64,000 nucleotides of DNA from Marinomonas sp. SBI8L (GCF_001624705.1 NZ_JSEO01000011.1:1-64000), one strand, 5' to 3'; positions 1 through 9,073 are shown, counted from the stretch's first letter. Program-made: numbers and translations. Notes: a model not told the origin generated them from the letters alone.

Positions 1-47
1 AGAGTATATTGAGTATTACAATACTCAAAGAATTAAGGTAAAACTAA

Positions 48-84
48 AAGGCCTGACACCGATAGAGTATCGATATCAGGCCTT
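48..84 (-). terminator. Hairpin downstream of the NAT gene, probable terminator
   Basis: A 9-bp perfect outer stem (AAGGCCTGA / TCAGGCCTT) encloses a second short stem (CGAT / ATCG). Read leftward, the hairpin is followed by a T-rich stretch, so it could end transcription of the leftward acetyltransferase gene. A separate small palindrome with GAGTATT arms lies at 11-26 and is unassigned. Confidence 0.5.
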
Positions 85-170
85 ACAAGCAGCTTAACAA
101 AGCGTCCAACTTTATGGGGTCACTTCAATGGCTGCTTTTTTGTTTGTGCAATATGAGTTTATGATAGAAA

Positions 171-971
171 TTATATAGCGTCATATTTTGTTAGTGTTTT
201 AAACTCAATATCCATGTCTATGCCAAAGGTATCTTTAAGTGTGCTCATATAAGTATCTTTAGTATCTAAGTTGTATTCGGTAACACCTAACTCTGTTTTT
301 ACTTTCACCTTTCCATTTAAGAGTGTTGTTATGCCATCATGATTTCTAATTGTGGCGATACAACGTGAAGTGAAAGCTGAGTTTGGGTGTGTAGAGGTAT
401 AATGGTTGGCGTACTCGATATCGCCTTTGCAAACATAGCTCATATCTAAACTGTATAAATCTAACCAAGACTCTTCTTCTGTTTTTATCTGTAAGATCGC
501 CCCATAAAACTTATCTTCAACAAAACGAAATGTTTGGGAGTCTGTCTTTAACTCTTCGTTTAGCCTATAGGGAAGTGGCTCTCTTGGTGTTTGGGAGCCA
601 AAACCAGCATCCAGCACCCACTTCTCATCTTCTAGGGTGACAAGTGTAACTTGATGGCTACGCCCGCTTGGTTCCTCTGCTAAATGTACTCTTGCCAACA
701 GGGGTCTTGCTTCAAACCCTATCTGAATAAGAGCGCTTAATAACAAGCCGTTTAGCTCAAAACAGTAGCCTCCCCGCTGGCTCATAACCAGTTTGTTAAA
801 AAGCGCTTCTTCAGATAAAAGTATGGGATTGCCATTAACTATATCTAGATTTTCGAAAGGAATTTTTGTGTGTTGAGAGGCATGTAGTAGCTTCAAATAC
901 GCCCTATTAAGATCTTTAGGGGCAGTCATTTCAATTTTATTTAAATAGGCTTCTAACATACGCTCATTCAT
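171..971 (-). CDS. nat: Arylamine N-acetyltransferase
   Basis: A 266-residue protein of the NAT family, which moves an acetyl group from acetyl-CoA to arylamines, hydrazines or hydroxylamines through a cysteine thioester in the cytoplasm. The catalytic triad is visible: Cys70 in RGGYCFELN, His106 in GRSHQ and Asp121 in VLDAGFG, with the spacing expected for the bacterial family. Length is normal. The first ATG is the only sensible start; the ribosome site is a weak AAGG about 10 bases upstream. It stands alone, downstream of a leftward MocR gene. The natural substrate cannot be told from sequence. Confidence 0.93.
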   Translation of the reverse strand: MNERMLEAYLNKIEMTAPKDLNRAYLKLLHASQHTKIPFENLDIVNGNPILLSEEALFNKLVMSQRGGYCFELNGLLLSALIQIGFEARPLLARVHLAEEPSGRSHQVTLVTLEDEKWVLDAGFGSQTPREPLPYRLNEELKTDSQTFRFVEDKFYGAILQIKTEEESWLDLYSLDMSYVCKGDIEYANHYTSTHPNSAFTSRCIATIRNHDGITTLLNGKVKVKTELGVTEYNLDTKDTYMSTLKDTFGIDMDIEFKTLTKYDAI

Positions 972-1115
972 TTAGAGTCAACCTTCAATGGCTATTAATG
1001 GGGCTTTTTATTGACGTAATCTTTAACTAGGTGTGAGTATAAAAGTTGAAGTTAAGTTTAAGTCAATAGCATTTTGTTAGAAGCTTAATGGCCCTATATT
1101 CACTTCATTCATCTA

Positions 1116-2456
1116 TCACATTCCTAAGGCCTGAAACTCAATCGTTTCTTTTATTAAGGTTAAGGTACTTTCTAATTTACTAATCTCAACAGAAGCTAAA
1201 GCTAAGCGAACTGCTTGGGGGATATGTTCTGTGGTGGCATAAGGCTCAGCATTAGAAACAGAAATATTGAGATCTAATAAGGCCTTGATTAATAAGTCTG
1301 ATCTCACATCCTCCGGCAAAGGCAGCCATAAAAAATAAGAGGCGGGATGAGATTGATATCTCAATTCATGAAATACTTTTTTGACTATTTCTTGTCTTTT
1401 GATCGCATCTAAACGTTTCTCCTGCTCTAGGTGATAGATGCTGCCATCTTCAATCCATTGGCAAGTTAGTGCTGACAACAAGCCTGCTGTGTTCCAAGTT
1501 GTAGCCCGAATACTTCTCTCAATTGATGAAACCCATTTCGTGGGTGAGAGGATAACCCCGACTCTTAATCCTGTGGCAAGATTTTTTGAGAAGCCGGATA
1601 TATAGAAGGTGATATCAGGGGCCAGAGTCACCAAGGCTGGTGGTGCTTGAGTCTCAAGAAAACTGTAGGCGGCATCTTCTATTATGGTGAGTTGGTGTTT
1701 TCTTGCTATCTCTATTAGCTGTTTTCTTTGTGTTAACCCCATTACTGAGCCTAAGGGGTTATGTAATGTGGGCATTGAATAGATAGCTTTGATTTTACGC
1801 TGCTCACAGGCTTGGGCTAATGCATTGAGGTCTGTACATTGATTTAGCATAGGTATCGCAATCAGCTCTAAACCATGTACTTGGGCCAGAAGTTTAAAAC
1901 CTGGGTAGGTAATCGCATCAACAGCGATTAGGTCCCCTGGTTTTAATAAAGACATAACCGTCAGCGCCAGACCTTGCTGGGCACCATTAACGATTGCCAT
2001 GTTTTGTGTTTCAGCGCTGATATTATGATTAGCTAAATAGTTTTTTATTACGCTTTTATCATTTAGGCGACCATTATGGGGTTGGTAACTTAACAAGGAG
2101 GCTAAGTCACCAGAGTAGCTTAACTTTCTTAAAGCATCCCTTAGCATTTTAGGTTGGTTCTCAAGGATAGGTGAATTGAAATTAAGGTCCAACATACCCT
2201 CTGCTAATGATGCTTGCTTAATACCATGACTAGGTGGAACTTGGCTTTCTTTTACAAAGGTACCTCGTCCAACCTCACAACTTACTAGCCCCATTTTAGC
2301 TAATTCTTGATAAATTTTTGAGGCAGTTGATAGTGCTATTTTTTCTTGTGAAGCAAACTTTCTATGGGTGACTAGTCTTGCTCCTGGCTGGTATTTTCTT
2401 TGCCTAATATCCTCAGCCAGCCGATCTAAAATAGTTTTATATTTTTGAGTGCTCAT
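1116..2456 (-). CDS. MocR/GntR-family regulator with aminotransferase-like domain
   Basis: About 446 residues. Residues 6-66 form a GntR-type winged helix (CEVGRGTFV near its end), followed by a fold-type I aminotransferase-like domain. Asp261 in IEDAAY and the PLP lysine, about Lys291 in SGFSKN, are present. MocR proteins sense pyridoxal phosphate or an amino compound and regulate transcription. The open frame runs on to 2612, but that extra N-terminus is translated MITE sequence. The ATG at 2456 begins MSTQKYKT just before the helix-turn-helix, so I use it. It is divergent from the DJ-1 gene, which is its likely target. Ligand unknown. Confidence 0.88.
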   Translation of the reverse strand: MSTQKYKTILDRLAEDIRQRKYQPGARLVTHRKFASQEKIALSTASKIYQELAKMGLVSCEVGRGTFVKESQVPPSHGIKQASLAEGMLDLNFNSPILENQPKMLRDALRKLSYSGDLASLLSYQPHNGRLNDKSVIKNYLANHNISAETQNMAIVNGAQQGLALTVMSLLKPGDLIAVDAITYPGFKLLAQVHGLELIAIPMLNQCTDLNALAQACEQRKIKAIYSMPTLHNPLGSVMGLTQRKQLIEIARKHQLTIIEDAAYSFLETQAPPALVTLAPDITFYISGFSKNLATGLRVGVILSPTKWVSSIERSIRATTWNTAGLLSALTCQWIEDGSIYHLEQEKRLDAIKRQEIVKKVFHELRYQSHPASYFLWLPLPEDVRSDLLIKALLDLNISVSNAEPYATTEHIPQAVRLALASVEISKLESTLTLIKETIEFQALGM

Positions 2457-2459
2457 TAA

Positions 2460-2486
2460 ATTGTACCTAGAACAATTTTTTATTGT
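2460..2486. promoter_or_regulatory. Candidate MocR operator: three alternating half-sites
   Basis: ATTGT (2460-2464), ACAAT (2472-2476) and ATTGT (2482-2486) form two overlapping inverted repeats starting 3 bases upstream of the MocR start codon. The position suits autoregulation and control of the divergent DJ-1 gene. This is inferred from symmetry and context only. Confidence 0.4.
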
Positions 2487-2509
2487 CATGAAATTTAACC
2501 TTAGACTAG

Positions 2510-2772
2510 GGAACCTACGAGTAAGTCCTCCCGCCTCAGCGTGTGGATAAAAGCCGCTAGATTTATGGCGAGGAGCGCAACTTAATAGTGATTCTATTGA
2601 TAAGGTTCTCAACTTAAAGATAAGGCTTTTAGACCATGCCCTTCGGGTCTTTAAGAAAAAGTAACACCCTGTGTTGTTATTTCTCGAAAGGTACCTACAT
2701 TACGTCAAAGTAATGCCTTGTGTGATACTTTTTCTGTAAAGACTGAGAAGAGGTGACTTACTCGCAGGTTCC
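2510..2772 (+). mobile_element. MITE-like element, copy A (263 bp)
   Basis: A non-coding element with imperfect terminal inverted repeats: GGAACCTACGAGTAAGTC at the left, and its near-complement ending AGGTTCC at the right. It is flanked by a direct 4-bp repeat CTAG at 2506-2509 and 2773-2776, which reads as a target-site duplication. A near-identical copy in the opposite orientation is at 29140-29376. Inside are a GACC/GGTC hairpin, a TTATCCACA-type DnaA box (2542-2550) and part of a paired AAAAAGTA motif. It encodes no transposase. It separates the MocR gene from the DJ-1 gene; with it removed the divergent intergenic space would be only about 80 bp. Confidence 0.85.
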
Positions 2773-2804
2773 CTAGCATTTCCAATAACCTAAAGGACAA
2801 TACT

Positions 2805-3422
2805 ATGCACATTTCTATTCTTACTTTCGATGGTTTTAATGAGTTGGACTCTTTTATTGCGTATGGCATTTTAAACCGAATTAAAAAGCCTAATTGGCGC
2901 GTCTCTATAGCTGGCTCTAGTCCTCAAATTACCTCAATGAATGGTTTGCTGGTTGATAGGCAAATTGACTTAATTGAAGCCTCTAAGACTGATGTGGTAC
3001 TGGTAGGGAGTGGCATGAAAACCCGTGATGTGGTGCTTGATCAAAGTATTATTTCGCAGCTTTCTTTAAACCCAAGTCGGCAGCTAATTGGCGCTCAATG
3101 TTCAGGCGCGCTTGTATTAGCTAAATTAGGGTTATTAAACGAGGTGCCTGCTTGCACGGATTTAACCACTAAACCTTGGGTGCAAGAAGCAGGTGTCAAA
3201 GTATTAAATCAGGCCTTTTATGCAAATCAAAATACAGCAACAGCTGGTGGTTGCTTGTCTTCTATATATTTAGCTGCTTGGGTTATCGCACGTTTAGAAG
3301 GGGTAGAGGCGATGAAAAGTGCAATAGATTATGTTGCCCCTGTGGGTGAAAAAGAGGCGTATGTTGAGCTTGTTATGCAGCAAGTTATGCCTTTTATAGA
3401 AAGAGACTCATCTTATAACTAG
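2805..3422 (+). CDS. DJ-1/PfpI family protein
   Basis: A 205-residue class I glutamine amidotransferase-like protein. The nucleophile is Cys99 in GAQCSGA at the expected strand-helix elbow, and Glu13 in FNELD matches the acidic residue that contacts the cysteine in DJ-1-type proteins. Family members include glyoxalases/deglycases, chaperones, isonitrile hydratases and AraC-linked sensors, so the exact role is open. A good ribosome site (AAAGGA) precedes the ATG. The neighbour is a divergent MocR regulator, so induction by an amine or PLP-related signal is plausible. Confidence 0.85.
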   Translation: MHISILTFDGFNELDSFIAYGILNRIKKPNWRVSIAGSSPQITSMNGLLVDRQIDLIEASKTDVVLVGSGMKTRDVVLDQSIISQLSLNPSRQLIGAQCSGALVLAKLGLLNEVPACTDLTTKPWVQEAGVKVLNQAFYANQNTATAGGCLSSIYLAAWVIARLEGVEAMKSAIDYVAPVGEKEAYVELVMQQVMPFIERDSSYN

Positions 3423-3434
3423 TCTCTTTCTATA
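3395..3434. other. 14-bp perfect hairpin spanning the DJ-1 stop codon
   Basis: Arms TATAGAAAGAGACT and AGTCTCTTTCTATA enclose a 12-base loop, and the right arm includes part of the TAG stop. There is no long T-run after it, so it is an unusual or weak terminator between the convergent DJ-1 and gmhB genes. It could serve both strands. Confidence 0.55.
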
Positions 3435-3473
3435 ATTTGTATCTATTAAATAGATTTATAAGAATCTGTACTT

Positions 3474-4031
3474 TTAACTGTATTGGTAAAGGGTTGCTAA
3501 GGTGAAGGCGGCAAGGTCTGTATAAACTTGGAAGTGAAAGTCTATCTCTTTGTATTGAGTCTCTCTACCTTTGCCTGTAAGTACTAAGGCTGTTTTACAG
3601 CCTCTGGCATGCCCTGCTTCTAAATCACGTTTTGAGTCACCCACCATGATCGCAGGTGTTTCTTCAAAGTTAACGCCAAGCTCTGCTTCAATAGACTCTA
3701 TCATGCCCGCTTTTGGTTTGCGGCAATCGCATTGATCGTCTGGGCCATGTGGGCAATAACGAATACCACTGATACTACCACCCTCAGCTTCGACCAATTG
3801 CGTCATCTTATTATGCATGGCATCTAAGGTATCAATGTCGTAATAGCCTCTTGCTATGCCGGATTGGTTTGTCACAACAAAGACTTTGAAGCCTGCTTTA
3901 GATAAAGCTGCAATGGATTTTATACTGCCAGGAATTGGAATCCACTCTTCTAACGATTTCACATATTGATCAGAGTCTTGGTTTATCACTCCATCTCTAT
4001 CGAGCAAAATGATAGGTTTAGTTTGAGTCAT
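3474..4031 (-). CDS. gmhB: D-glycero-beta-D-manno-heptose 1,7-bisphosphate 7-phosphatase
   Basis: A HAD-superfamily phosphatase of about 185 residues that removes the 7-phosphate in the ADP-heptose pathway for the LPS inner core. The HAD motif I DRDGVINQD supplies the two catalytic aspartates (Asp11, Asp13), VVTNQSG is motif II and MVGDSKRD is the acidic motif. The zinc site typical of GmhB is present in CPHGPDDQCDCRKPK. The open frame reaches 4061, but the ATG at 4031 has an AGGA ribosome site 9-10 bases upstream and starts right before the HAD strand. It is divergent from an LpxL-type acyltransferase; both serve the outer membrane. A histidinol-phosphatase role is less likely. Confidence 0.92.
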   Translation of the reverse strand: MTQTKPIILLDRDGVINQDSDQYVKSLEEWIPIPGSIKSIAALSKAGFKVFVVTNQSGIARGYYDIDTLDAMHNKMTQLVEAEGGSISGIRYCPHGPDDQCDCRKPKAGMIESIEAELGVNFEETPAIMVGDSKRDLEAGHARGCKTALVLTGKGRETQYKEIDFHFQVYTDLAAFTLATLYQYS

Positions 4032-4269
4032 GCTGGTATCCTGGCGATTGAGTTGAGGCATTATAAAGGCTTTGAAACAAGGTTAATAACATTTGTTTCA
4101 CATCATTACTGTTTAACTATTCCAAACTAGGCCATATTAAGGCGGACAAGATAAAGGCAAGCAGAAGCTGGCTGAATCTTTTACAATAGCGCCATTATAC
4201 TTTAATAGATCTTGGTATTGATTCTTATGCTAGGTGAACAAGGCGTCTTCTTTTCTTGAATGGGATATT

Positions 4270-5163
4270 ATGAACAATCGGTTAGGCTCACTTTTTATTT
4301 ATATTTTACGTTTTTTAGGTTTGTTGCCCTTCTCTCTGGTACAAAAATTAGGCGCCTTATTTGGCCATACGTTTGTTAAACGTAATCGCCGTACAGTTAA
4401 CGCAATCGACATCAACTTAAAACTTTGTTTACCTGAAAAAAATGCTGATCAAAGACTCGCTATTCGCAACGATAGATTGAAAAACATGGGACAAACTGCC
4501 CTTGAAATGAGTCATGTTTGGACCAAACCTAAGGAACAAGTCCTCGCTCTACTAAAACCAAATAACAATGATAATTCTGCCTTTGAAGAAGCGGTTAAAA
4601 GTGATTCTGGAGTATTAGTACTAGCACCCCATCTTGGTCACTGGGAAATGATGAATTATTACTTGGCACAGTTTAGACCTCTAACTGCCATGTATCGCCC
4701 TGTAAAAAATGCTAAGAAGCTTGATTGCTTTATTCGCGATGCGAGAGAAAGAGCTGGCTCTGAGTTGGTTCCAACTGATCGCAAAGGTGTGATGCAATTA
4801 ATGAGAGCTTTAAAAAGTAGTGGTTTGGTAGGAATTTTACCGGATCAGGTTCCTAAAGATGGTGGCGGTGTTTATGTGCCATTTTATGGACAACAGGCCT
4901 ATAGCATGACACTTACCTCGCAACTGGTTAATAAGACGGGTGCTAAGGCTTTTATCGGTGCTGCTTTTAGAGTTAAAGGTGGATATGAAGTGGCTATGCA
5001 GCCAGTTGATGAAGACTTTTATTCCGATGACATTGAAACCTCTGTCGCAGCGATGAACCGTTCTATCGAAAAGCTTATTGAATTACATCCTGAGCAATAT
5101 CAGTGGGAATATAAACGTTTTAAGAAACAACCAGATGGTCATTCTCTCTATCCAAGAGGCTAG
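4270..5163 (+). CDS. LpxL/HtrB-type lysophospholipid (lipid A) acyltransferase
   Basis: About 297 residues with one N-terminal membrane segment and the acyltransferase motif HLGHWE (His121, Glu126; HX4E). The family adds secondary acyl chains to lipid A at the inner membrane. A GTG at 4234 would add 12 residues, but the ATG at 4270 follows a GGGA ribosome site and gives the usual start just before the membrane helix. An acyltransferase of this class is also found near glyQS/gmhB and the origin in Pseudomonas. The acyl chain and whether it is LpxL-, LpxM- or ornithine-lipid-like cannot be decided. Confidence 0.82.
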   Translation: MNNRLGSLFIYILRFLGLLPFSLVQKLGALFGHTFVKRNRRTVNAIDINLKLCLPEKNADQRLAIRNDRLKNMGQTALEMSHVWTKPKEQVLALLKPNNNDNSAFEEAVKSDSGVLVLAPHLGHWEMMNYYLAQFRPLTAMYRPVKNAKKLDCFIRDARERAGSELVPTDRKGVMQLMRALKSSGLVGILPDQVPKDGGGVYVPFYGQQAYSMTLTSQLVNKTGAKAFIGAAFRVKGGYEVAMQPVDEDFYSDDIETSVAAMNRSIEKLIELHPEQYQWEYKRFKKQPDGHSLYPRG

Positions 5164-5205
5164 TTTAGAAGCTAATTAACAGTGTTTGTTTTGCAAATAC
5201 TCACT

Positions 5206-5235
5206 AAAAAAGGCGCATTTTAATGCGCCTTTTTT
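5206..5235. terminator. Bidirectional intrinsic terminator
   Basis: An A-run, the stem GGCGCATT / AATGCGCC with a 3-base loop, and a T-run. It can end both the rightward acyltransferase gene and the leftward trk-ybaK transcript. Confidence 0.9.
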
Positions 5236-5271
5236 GTGTTGGTTTATCTGTTCTAAATAAGACGACTCGTT

Positions 5272-5745
5272 TCAATTGTCATCTTTTAAATCGGCGAATT
5301 GAGCTCTGCCGCAAGCACTAATGAGGTCAGCTGGTTTAAGGCCTATGTCTAACCCCCTTTTACCTCCACTAACGTAAATACTTACTAACGCTTTAGCACT
5401 TTGATCAACTGCGGTAATCAAGGCTTTCTTTTGTGCAATAGGGCTAATTCCCCCGACCAAATAACCGCTGCTTTTTTGCGCTTCATTTGGGTCTGCCATG
5501 ATGAGCTTCTTAACACCAAAATGAGCGGCTGCTTTTTTCAAGCTTAAGGTGTGAGTGACAGGAATAATTGTCACAAACAACTTAGTACCATCACTGACTA
5601 ATAATGTCTTAAAAACACTAGCAGGTTCGAGTCCTAGCTTATCTGCTGCTTCTAACCCAAACTGGGTACATTGACTGTCGTGTTCGTACTCGTGCAAGCT
5701 GTACGGAATCTTCTTCTTTTTGAGAAAGTTGCATGCCGGTGTCAT
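5272..5745 (-). CDS. ybaK: Cys-tRNA(Pro)/Cys-tRNA(Cys) deacylase YbaK
   Basis: A 157-residue YbaK/EbsC protein that hydrolyses cysteine mischarged on tRNA(Pro). The conserved lysine is visible as Lys46 in VFKTLLV, and the glycine-rich GGISP and SGGKRGLDIGL segments are typical. The length matches the family (about 155-160). It starts only 7 bases after the trkH stop, so it is the last gene of the leftward trkA-trkH-ybaK transcript, which ends at the terminator near 5206-5235. No functional link to potassium uptake is known. Confidence 0.92.
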   Translation of the reverse strand: MTPACNFLKKKKIPYSLHEYEHDSQCTQFGLEAADKLGLEPASVFKTLLVSDGTKLFVTIIPVTHTLSLKKAAAHFGVKKLIMADPNEAQKSSGYLVGGISPIAQKKALITAVDQSAKALVSIYVSGGKRGLDIGLKPADLISACGRAQFADLKDDN

Positions 5746-5752
5746 CGCAGTC

Positions 5753-7201
5753 CTACCTTTGCCAAAACATAGGCGTGAATAATACCAATAGCGTAAAGAC
5801 TTCTAAACGTCCTAATAGCATAGAGAAGCACAACATCCATTTTGCAGGATCACTGATAGAGCCAAAGTTGGCTGCTACTTCACCTAAGCCCGGACCTAGG
5901 TTATTTAATGTTGCTGCAACAGCAGACCATGCTGTGAGTTGATCTAAGCCTGTTGCCATTAAACCTATCATAAGTATTACGTAAACCAGTAAGTAAGCTG
6001 AGAAGAAGCCCCATACTGCAGAGATAACTCTTTCATGAATTGCTTTACCACCGAGTTTTACTGGGATAATAGCGTTAGGGTGAATTAAACGCTGAATCTC
6101 ACGAAAGCCCTGTTTTAAGATAAGTAGAATACGAATTACCTTCATACCACCACCGGTGGAGCTGGCACAACCACCGGCAAAAGAGGTAACGATTAATAAG
6201 AAAGGTAAGGTATTCGGCCAGGTTGAAAAGTCTTCGGTGCCAAAGCCTGTTGTTGTGGCAATGGAGATGCTTTCGAACATGGCGTATCTAAACGCAGTTG
6301 ACCATTCATAGCTGGATGTCATCGCAAGTACCAAGGTGGTAATGGTAATGGTACAGAGCAGAATAAAACCAAAAAATTTCACTTCAGAGTCTTTGAAGTA
6401 ATGCATGATGGAGCGGCTACGCCAAGCGTAAAAGTGCAAACCAAAATTCAATGCCGAAATGATCATAAAGATTACGGCAATAGCTTCTATCATAGGGCTA
6501 TCAAAATAACCTATGCTGGCATCATGGGTTGAGAAACCACCAATGGCAACGGTTGAAAAGCTGTGACAGATAGCATCAAACAAACTCATTCCTGCCGCCC
6601 AAAAACCTAATGCGCAAGCAACGGTTAAAGATGCGTAAATGTACCAAAGGGCTTTTGCTGTTTCAGCGATTCTTGGTGTTAGTTTAGAATCTTTTACAGG
6701 GCCTGGTGTTTCTGCACGATAAAGCTGCATACCACCGACACCCAGCATCGGCATGATAGCGACGGCTAATACAATGATACCCATACCACCAAGCCATTGA
6801 AGTTGTTGGCGATAGAATAATAAAGCATGGGGCATATCATCTATGCCGGTTAGAATGGTTGCCCCTGTGGTTGTCAGGCCCGAAATAGACTCGAATAAGG
6901 CATCGGTAAATGAGAGTGCTTGAGAGTCAACCAACATGAAAGGTACAGCACCAAATAAGCCTAGTACTGACCAGAACAAGACGGTAATGATAAAGCCATC
7001 ACGTATTCTTAATTCTTTACGGTTCCCTTTAAAGGGAAGCCACATGCAAAAACCACCTATTAGGTTAATGAGTAAGGCGTATAAGAAAGCGTGAGTATCA
7101 CCATCTTGGTAGATAAGGGACACGATTAAAGGCGGAATCAAGGTTAAGCTGAAGACCATAACCAAAATGCCAATAACGCGAAAAATGACCTTGATGTGCA
7201 T
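5753..7201 (-). CDS. trkH: Trk potassium uptake protein TrkH
   Basis: The membrane subunit of the Trk K+ channel, 482 residues, with about ten hydrophobic segments. The four selectivity-filter loops are visible as TTTGATI, AIGGFST, TTTGFGT and NNLGPGL, one per pseudo-repeat. Length is typical of TrkH/TrkG. It follows trkA, which encodes its cytoplasmic NAD-binding gating subunit, by about 100 bases, and precedes ybaK. Together TrkA and TrkH give a complete, osmotically important K+ uptake system. Confidence 0.96.
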   Translation of the reverse strand: MHIKVIFRVIGILVMVFSLTLIPPLIVSLIYQDGDTHAFLYALLINLIGGFCMWLPFKGNRKELRIRDGFIITVLFWSVLGLFGAVPFMLVDSQALSFTDALFESISGLTTTGATILTGIDDMPHALLFYRQQLQWLGGMGIIVLAVAIMPMLGVGGMQLYRAETPGPVKDSKLTPRIAETAKALWYIYASLTVACALGFWAAGMSLFDAICHSFSTVAIGGFSTHDASIGYFDSPMIEAIAVIFMIISALNFGLHFYAWRSRSIMHYFKDSEVKFFGFILLCTITITTLVLAMTSSYEWSTAFRYAMFESISIATTTGFGTEDFSTWPNTLPFLLIVTSFAGGCASSTGGGMKVIRILLILKQGFREIQRLIHPNAIIPVKLGGKAIHERVISAVWGFFSAYLLVYVILMIGLMATGLDQLTAWSAVAATLNNLGPGLGEVAANFGSISDPAKWMLCFSMLLGRLEVFTLLVLFTPMFWQR

Positions 7202-7300
7202 TTGCTTTCCTAATGTTGGCGCTTCTGATTAATCTAGTGCGCTTTAGGTGATTGTTCTAATTCAATGAGTAATTTGAGTGTCTTGTTAGCGATTGATTCT

Positions 7301-8674
7301 TTAGAAGAAGGTTAAGCCTACTTGGAATAATTGCTCGACTGCTGGAATTTGTTTTTTGTTAGAAACGAAGATGATGACATGGTCTTCAGCCTGAATCATA
7401 AGATCACCCGTTGCAATTAGAACCTCTTCATCTCTTACCACGGCTCCTATTGTCGCCCCTTCTGGTAAGTTAATATTTGCTATGGTTCTTCCAACCACTT
7501 TAGAGGATTTATAATCACCGTGAGCGACGGCTTCTAAAGCCTCAGCTGCGCCTTTTCTGAGTGAGTGAACATTTACCACATCACCACGACGAATGAAGGA
7601 CAACAAGGTACTTATGGTCATATGTTGAGGAGAGATAACTATGTCTATCATATCGTCTTGGACGATATCGACATAGGCTGGGTTATTGATAATTGTCATC
7701 ACGGTTCTCACACCCAATCGCTTGGCTAACATAGAAGACATGATGTTAGCTTCGTCGTTATTTGTAAGTGCGCAGAATACGTCGGTGGATTCAATATTCT
7801 CTTCTAATAAGAGTTCTTGTTTAGAGGCGTCACCATGTAGGACTATAGTGTTGTTAAGATTTTCAGATAAGTAGCGGCACCTTGGTAAACCTCGTTCTAC
7901 TATCTTTACTCGGTATTCATCTTCTAAACTTTGTGCCAAACGCTCACCGATATTACCGCCTCCAGCAATCATGATACGACGATAAGGGTTATCTAAACGT
8001 CGCAACTCACTCATGACATCTAATACATCTCGTTGAGCGGTCAAAAAGAAGACTTCATCATCAGCGCGAATATGAGTTGTTCCAGCAGGTTGGATAGATT
8101 GGCCGTCACGGTAAATCGCTGCAATACGAGTTTGAATAGAAGGCATGTGCTCTTTCAAGAAGCTAATAGGTTGGTCAATGAGAGGCCCCCCTACTTCGGC
8201 TCTTACTACCACAAGCTGAACCTTACCTTCTGCAAATTCCATAACTTGTAGTGCACCTGGATATTGAATCAAGCGCTTAATATGACGAGTCACTTCTTTT
8301 TCAGGGCTGATACGCACATCAATAGGCAAACCATTGTAGCCATAAATTTCTGGTCGACTGGCGTAGGCATTCGACCTAACACGGCCTATTTTTGTCGGTG
8401 TTTTAAATAGGGTTTCTGCTATTTGGCAGGCAACCATATTGATCTCATCTTGGTTGGTTACAGCGATCAACATGTCAGCGTCATCACCACCTGCTCTTTC
8501 TAATACATCAGGATGAGAGGCACTGCCTTCAACTGTTTGAATATCCAACCTATCTTGTAATTCACGTAGGCGTTTGTCGTCCATATCAACAACGGTTATG
8601 TCATTATCTTCATTCGCTAAATTTTCTGCGAGAGTTGCACCAACCTGACCTGCACCTAATATGATGATTTTCAT
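7301..8674 (-). CDS. trkA: Trk system K+ channel regulatory subunit TrkA
   Basis: 457 residues with two RCK modules in tandem. Each starts with a Rossmann strand-turn-helix: GAGQVGATLAE at residues 7-17 and GGGNIGERLAQ near residue 237. Each is followed by an acidic strand end (TVVDMD; KIVERG) and a TrkA-C domain. TrkA binds NAD(H)/ATP and gates TrkH. Length matches E. coli TrkA (458). The ATG at 8674 follows a weak ribosome site. It lies between rsmB and trkH, the usual order in Pseudomonas-type chromosomes. Confidence 0.96.
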   Translation of the reverse strand: MKIIILGAGQVGATLAENLANEDNDITVVDMDDKRLRELQDRLDIQTVEGSASHPDVLERAGGDDADMLIAVTNQDEINMVACQIAETLFKTPTKIGRVRSNAYASRPEIYGYNGLPIDVRISPEKEVTRHIKRLIQYPGALQVMEFAEGKVQLVVVRAEVGGPLIDQPISFLKEHMPSIQTRIAAIYRDGQSIQPAGTTHIRADDEVFFLTAQRDVLDVMSELRRLDNPYRRIMIAGGGNIGERLAQSLEDEYRVKIVERGLPRCRYLSENLNNTIVLHGDASKQELLLEENIESTDVFCALTNNDEANIMSSMLAKRLGVRTVMTIINNPAYVDIVQDDMIDIVISPQHMTISTLLSFIRRGDVVNVHSLRKGAAEALEAVAHGDYKSSKVVGRTIANINLPEGATIGAVVRDEEVLIATGDLMIQAEDHVIIFVSNKKQIPAVEQLFQVGLTFF

Positions 8675-9073
8675 GAAATATCCTGAGCTGCTCTAGGTGA
8701 TCTTTGTCGACCTAGATGAGATGGGGCCACTGCCCTAATGTAAAAAGAAATATCGCGTTAATTTTAAACAAGTCGAGCTAATTAATTAATGCTAATAAGA
8801 AAATAAACTGGATTAATTTGCTCTAGACTGCGAAATAGTCATTATCAAATAGCTTTTGATGAGGAAAAGTTTTGTCGAGAAAATATGTAGGTGATTTTTA
8901 GCGTTAGCTCATTGATTCAAGCTTATTTAGGTCAATGTCTTTGTGATTATTACTAGGGAAAAAATCCATGATAGGAAACAGTTTGCCCCTACTCCTTATG
9001 CATTTTAGTAAGGAAGAAAGGGCATACTTGTTCGTTCAAACGCTTGCTTAGTGCTATACAATTTAAAGCCGCA
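8675..9073. other. 399-bp intergenic region between rsmB and trkA
   Basis: No gene is seen. A 7-bp dyad (TCTAGGT / ACCTAGA, 8692-8716) lies about 20 bases upstream of trkA and may be a regulatory site or leader hairpin. The rest is AT-rich and probably holds the trkA promoter; I cannot point to convincing -35/-10 boxes. Confidence 0.4.

Noticed and set aside
2457-2612. N-terminal extension of the MocR open frame
   Set aside because: It reads through MITE copy A and lacks homologous character; the real start is 2456.
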